Assembly (NCBI GenBank): GCA_025456205.1
Contig: JALOLA010000017.1
Location: forward strand, 1 to 35,163
Reading direction: 5' to 3'
DNA: 35,163 bases
From: Acidobacteriota bacterium
GTDB taxonomy: Bacteria > Acidobacteriota > Aminicenantia > UBA2199
Shown here: in pieces, positions 31,697-35,163 of the stretch
Numbering within the stretch: the stretch's first letter is position 1
How the letters are laid out: every line of letters begins with the position of its first letter
Notes under the pieces: generated by a model
Told to the model about the DNA's origin: nothing
Databases searched by the model: none
The model's input: only the letters and a program-made list of their open reading frames with translations
Made by a program: the position numbers and the translations under genes

Positions 31697-32707
31697 ATGA
31701 GACGTGATCCAAAACTGTACTTCGCTGTTTTGACGATATTCGCCTGGGCCTGCACCGCAGTTCCACTGCCGGGCGCCGAGCCGATCCGGCCCGCCGCTAC
31801 CTATTCCATCGTGGCCTTTGACCCTGAAAACGGCCAGATGGGGGTCGCTGTGCAATCGCACTGGTTCTCGGTGGGTTCGATCGTCGCCTGGGCCGAGGCC
31901 GGCATCGGCGCCGTAGCCACCCAATCCTTCGTGGAGCCATCCTACGGACCGCTGGGGCTGCAGCTGATCAAGGCGGGAAAGACCGCCCCGCAGGCACTGG
32001 CCGCACTGCTGCTGACCGACGGGCACCCCGATGTCCGCCAGGTGGCCATGGTCGACGGCCTGGGGAACGTCGCCGTCCATACCGGCGGCAAGTGCATCCC
32101 GGCCGCCGGCCACCGCCAGGGAAAAAACTTCTCCTGCCAGGCCAACATGATGGAGAAGGGCACGGTCTGGGACGCCATGGCCGAAGCGTTCGCATCCGCT
32201 CCGGGCGAACTGGTGGACCGCTTGCTGGCGGCGCTGCTGGCGGCAGAGAACGAAGGCGGCGATATCCGCGGCCGGCAGTCGGCGGCCATCGTCGTGGTCA
32301 ACAACAAGGTTTCGGGCACCCCATGGAGGAACCGCGTCTACGACCTGCGCGTGGAAGACCATCCCCAGCCGCTGCAGGAAATGCAAAGGTTGGTCACCAT
32401 CGCCAAGGCCTACAATCACATGAACCGGGGCGATGACCTGCTGACCGGGAACGACGTCCCGGGAGCGCTGGCGGAATATTCCCGGGCCATGGCCATTTAC
32501 TCCGGCAACCCGGAAATGATCTTCTGGCCGGCCGTGACCATGGCCGCTTCGGGAAAGGTGGAGGAGAGTATGCCCCTGTTCGCGAAAGTTTTCAGGCAGG
32601 ACCGGAAATGGGCCGAGCTGCTGCGCCGCCTCCCGGGCGTGGGCCAGTTCCCCGACGACCCGGAGCTGCTGAAGAAAATACTCTCCCTATTGCCAAAAAC
32701 CAGGTAA
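31697..32707 (+). CDS. exported DUF1028-family protein (Ntn-hydrolase-like)
   Basis: The 336-aa protein has an N-terminal signal (KLYFAVLTIFAWACTAVPLPG), then the DUF1028 core TYSIVAFDPENGQMGVAVQS, VGSIVAWAEAGIGAVATQSF, PSYGPLGLQL and GGDIRGRQSAAIVVV. In Ntn hydrolases the nucleophile would be an N-terminal Thr/Ser/Cys; a Thr (TYSIVA, about residue 35) follows the signal region, so it is a candidate, but that is inference. Residues 230-336 are a helical, TPR-like extension (AYNHMNRGDDLLTGNDVPGA then AEYSRAMAIY). GGGGGAGG precedes ATG 31697. Confidence 0.88.
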   Translation: MRRDPKLYFAVLTIFAWACTAVPLPGAEPIRPAATYSIVAFDPENGQMGVAVQSHWFSVGSIVAWAEAGIGAVATQSFVEPSYGPLGLQLIKAGKTAPQALAALLLTDGHPDVRQVAMVDGLGNVAVHTGGKCIPAAGHRQGKNFSCQANMMEKGTVWDAMAEAFASAPGELVDRLLAALLAAENEGGDIRGRQSAAIVVVNNKVSGTPWRNRVYDLRVEDHPQPLQEMQRLVTIAKAYNHMNRGDDLLTGNDVPGALAEYSRAMAIYSGNPEMIFWPAVTMAASGKVEESMPLFAKVFRQDRKWAELLRRLPGVGQFPDDPELLKKILSLLPKTR

Positions 32708-32796
32708 CCTTTCAGCCGGAGCAGATAGGACCATGACACTGGGAGCCGATCCGTCAATCAAAGCAGCCTGAATCTTCCCATAGCCACCTGCCCGGC

Positions 32797-33438
32797 TTAC
32801 AATTCATTCAATATTTCATCCACTACTTCCGCCAGGTTTCCTTTTACACGGTATGCTCTTGCGAAATCCCCGTTCCTGGTCATGTCGCGCGGGATGACGA
32901 TGCAGCGCAGCCCGGCCGCTGCGGCCGCCATGAGCCCCCTTTCGGAATCCTCCAGCACCAGGCATTCATGGGCCGGGCAGCCAGCCCTTTTGATCGCTTG
33001 CAGATAGGGCTCCGGATCCGGCTTCGCTTTTTCATAGTCTTCCCTGGTCAGGCAGAAATCAAAATAGGGCAGGATGCCGGTCCGGCGATGAATGAGATCA
33101 AAGTGGTCCCGACGGGAACTGGTAACGACCGCCATCCGAACGTTGCCCAGCAAACGCTTCAATGCCGCATCCACGCCAGCGATAAGCACTGTTTCTTCGC
33201 GCAGCAATTCCATGTAAAGGCGATTTCTCTCCCGGCGCAGGCGTTCGATTTCCTGCGGCGGACAATCCCCTTGTTCAAGCAGGAACCAGGCGCCATGTCC
33301 CTGCCGTAAAAAGTACTCCACATACATCTCTTCCGTAAGGAGGATCCCTCTGCCCGCGAAGATCTCGCGCGTGGCCCGGAAATAGAGATGCTCGGTATCC
33401 ACCAGCAGGCCGTCGTTGTCGAAGAAAACCGCTTTCAT
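32797..33438 (-). CDS. HAD-superfamily phosphatase/phosphomutase
   Basis: The 213-aa protein has the catalytic DxD (Asp7 and Asp9 in FFDNDGLLVDTE), motif II Ser-Ser-Arg (VVTSSRRDHFD), motif III Lys (AKPDPEPYL), and motif IV LEDSERGLMAAAAAG. Layout and length match beta-phosphoglucomutase-like/YcjU-type enzymes that act on small sugar phosphates. No substrate can be set. The ATG overlaps the mnmG stop (33435-33438), so it is translated after mnmG. Confidence 0.88.
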   Translation of the reverse strand: MKAVFFDNDGLLVDTEHLYFRATREIFAGRGILLTEEMYVEYFLRQGHGAWFLLEQGDCPPQEIERLRRERNRLYMELLREETVLIAGVDAALKRLLGNVRMAVVTSSRRDHFDLIHRRTGILPYFDFCLTREDYEKAKPDPEPYLQAIKRAGCPAHECLVLEDSERGLMAAAAAGLRCIVIPRDMTRNGDFARAYRVKGNLAEVVDEILNEL

Positions 33439-35163
33439 CGCCTGTTCTTCAAGGTCAGGTGGATGCTGATGGCGTTGATCGCCGCCGGCGTGACGCCGGG
33501 GACGGCGGCCGCCTCGCGCAATGTGGCCGGCCGCGCCCTGGCCAGCTTCTGCCGCACCTCCGTGGACAGGCCAACGACAACGGCGAAGTCCAGGTCGGCC
33601 GGGATGGCGGTGGCGGCCAGCTTGCTCATGCGCGCCACCTCTTTCTGCTGGATGGCGACATAGCCCTCGTACTTGACGCAGGCCTCGATGTACGAGGCGT
33701 CGGCGAAGGAAAGGTCCTCCGCCGGCGGCCGGCCCAGGAGCGCTTCCAGCCCGGCCCAGGTCATCTCCGGCCTCTTTAGTATCTGCAGGAGGCTCTCGCT
33801 CTTGCCGCCGATGCGCGCCCGGGACGCACTGAGCCCGCGGATCGCTTCCCGGCGCCGTTCCAGCAGGCGCAGCTGGCGGTCATGGTCACGGCGGGCGATC
33901 AGGCCCAGTCGCAGGGCATGGGCGCCCAGGCGTTCGAAAGCATTGTCTTCGCGCAGCTGCAGGCGGTATTCGGCGCGGGCCGTGAACAGCCGGTAGGGCT
34001 CGTCGACGCCGCGCTGGACGATGTCGTCGATCATGACCCCGATGTAGGCCTCCTGCCGCTCCAGCACGAAGGGCGGCTCGCCCCTGGCCTTGAGCACGGC
34101 GTTGACCCCGGCCACCAGCCCCTGGCCGGCGGCCTCCTCGTAGCCCGAGGTGCCGTTCACCTGGCCGGCGAAGAACAGGTTGGCCACCCCCCGGCTTTCC
34201 AGGCTGGGCAGCAGCTGCGTCGGCTGGATGGCGTCATACTCGATGGCATAGGCCGGGCGCATCATGACCGCCTTGTCCAGGCCCGGGATCGCCTGCAGCA
34301 TCATTTTCTGCACGTCGACCGGCAGGCTGGAGGAAAGCCCGTTGACATAGATCTCCTTGTTGCGCAACCCCTCGGGCTCCAGGTAAATGTGATGCCGCTC
34401 GCGTCCGGGGAAGCGCACGACCTTGTCCTCGATAGACGGGCAGTAGCGCGGGCCGATGCCCTGGATCTTTCCCGAGTACAGGGGCGACAGGTGCAGGTGC
34501 TCGCGCACGATGCGGCCGACCTCGGGGGTGGTGTGGCCGAGGAAACAGAGCACGCGGTTGCGCACCGGGCGGCGGGTGTACATGGAGAAGGGCTGCGGCG
34601 GCTCGTCCCCGGGCTGCGGCGCGAACTTCGCCCAATCGATGCTGTCGGCGTGCAGGCGCATCGGCGTCCCGGTCTTCAGCCGCAGCACCTGGAAGCCGAG
34701 GGCGCGGATGTCCGCCGCCAGCTCGAGGGCCGGGGGCTCGTTGGCCCGGCCGGCGGCATAGGAAGCGCTGCCGATGAAGATGCGCCCGCCCAGGAAGGTG
34801 CCGGAACAGATCACCACCGCGTCGGCGTCCAGGGTCCCGCCTTCCGCCAGCCGGACCCCGCAGGCGCGGCCGTGGCGCACCACGATGCCGGCGGCCAGCC
34901 CCTGGTAGACGGACAGCCGCGGAACGTTCTCCAGGAAGTCCTTCAGGTGCAGGCGGTAGGCGGCCTTGTCGTTCTGGCTGCGCGTGGCCCGCACCGCCGG
35001 CCCCTTGCTGCGGTTCAGCACCTTGAAGTGGATGCCGGTGGCGTCGGCGGCCCGGGCCATGGCCCCGCCCAGCGCGTCGATCTCGCGCACCAGGTGGCCC
35101 TTGGCGATGCCGCCGATCGAGGGGTTGCAGGACATCTGGGCCACGGTCTCCAGGTGCATGGTC
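33435..35163 (-). CDS. mnmG: MnmG/GidA tRNA uridine-5-carboxymethylaminomethyl modification enzyme (5' end outside window)
   Basis: The visible 575 codons enter at the right edge. About 45 N-terminal residues with the FAD dinucleotide motif are missing. MnmG with MnmE installs the carboxymethylaminomethyl group at wobble uridine 34 of several tRNAs. Family motifs: QMSCNPSIGGIAKGHLVREI, LKTGTPMRL, IQGIGPRYCPSIEDK, FAGQVNGTSGYEEAAGQG, RAEYRLQLREDNA, and a C-terminal helical domain with DASYIEACVKYEGYVAIQQK that contacts MnmE. The MHLETVAQMS at the edge is internal, not the start. A HAD gene is coupled downstream. Confidence 0.96.
   Translation of the reverse strand, partial: TMHLETVAQMSCNPSIGGIAKGHLVREIDALGGAMARAADATGIHFKVLNRSKGPAVRATRSQNDKAAYRLHLKDFLENVPRLSVYQGLAAGIVVRHGRACGVRLAEGGTLDADAVVICSGTFLGGRIFIGSASYAAGRANEPPALELAADIRALGFQVLRLKTGTPMRLHADSIDWAKFAPQPGDEPPQPFSMYTRRPVRNRVLCFLGHTTPEVGRIVREHLHLSPLYSGKIQGIGPRYCPSIEDKVVRFPGRERHHIYLEPEGLRNKEIYVNGLSSSLPVDVQKMMLQAIPGLDKAVMMRPAYAIEYDAIQPTQLLPSLESRGVANLFFAGQVNGTSGYEEAAGQGLVAGVNAVLKARGEPPFVLERQEAYIGVMIDDIVQRGVDEPYRLFTARAEYRLQLREDNAFERLGAHALRLGLIARRDHDRQLRLLERRREAIRGLSASRARIGGKSESLLQILKRPEMTWAGLEALLGRPPAEDLSFADASYIEACVKYEGYVAIQQKEVARMSKLAATAIPADLDFAVVVGLSTEVRQKLARARPATLREAAAVPGVTPAAINAISIHLTLKNRR

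Overview
The window is GC-rich, densely packed bacterial DNA. It carries genes of a diderm (Gram-negative) envelope: an LptE-type LPS-assembly lipoprotein, OmpA-family and beta-barrel proteins, TonB_C domains and M16 peptidases. Gene order and protein style (ETF pair, ECF sigma/anti-sigma/TonB_C set, a coiled-coil protein ending in PGWLR, tandem low-complexity spacers) look most like Acidobacteriota, perhaps the Aminicenantes lineage. That placement is inferred from style, not shown. No rRNA, tRNA, CRISPR, phage or insertion sequence was seen.

Layout. Positions 1-100 (+) hold the tail of a probable outer-membrane barrel. 180-1967 (+) is an etfB-etfA operon with a clear promoter and a perfect palindrome next to its predicted start site. 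2066-2257 (-) is a small coiled-coil gene with its own strong promoter. 2553-4941 (+) holds gmd, a lone cupin and a HAL2-type bisphosphate nucleotidase. 4991-6030 (-) is a HIT-LOG pair. 6122-7552 (+) is a cysteine-rich lipoprotein. 7572-10566 (-) runs polyprenyl synthetase, sugar nucleotidyltransferase, GAF protein, pyrE. 10666-12488 (-) is an OmpA-like protein coupled to an exported coiled-coil protein. 12887-15475 (-) encodes a membrane-fusion protein, a MacB/LolD-type ATPase and a YIP1 protein, with no permease. 15562-19794 (+) is leuS-lptE-holA. 19878-22039 (-) is an ECF sigma factor, a putative anti-sigma factor and a secreted protein with two TonB_C domains. 22113-26426 (-) holds ftsK, a YgjP-type metalloprotease and a beta-CASP nuclease. 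26626-29309 (-) is a catalytic/inactive M16 pair. 29410-32707 (+) holds a dicarboxylate/glutamate symporter, a small barrel protein and an exported DUF1028 protein. 32797-35163 (-) is mnmG (cut by the window edge) followed by a HAD phosphatase.

Expression. Genes are tightly coupled: nine adjacent pairs share ATGA or GTGA stop/start overlaps, and lptE-holA share a single base. Many promoters fit sigma70 hexamers with a spacer of exactly 17 bp. Five genes (6122, 10566, 24416, 26426, 29309) lack a Shine-Dalgarno sequence and have a -10 box 2-10 bases before the start codon, which predicts leaderless or nearly leaderless mRNAs. Three intergenic spacers (2339-2466, 12649-12782, 26486-26608) hold unrelated AT-rich or purine-rich inverted repeats.

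Most promising for new biology are the leaderless class, the ABC/MFP/YIP1 operon without a permease, the ECF/anti-sigma/double-TonB_C module, and the OmpA-like/PGWLR pair. All function calls come from reading motifs; no database search was run.
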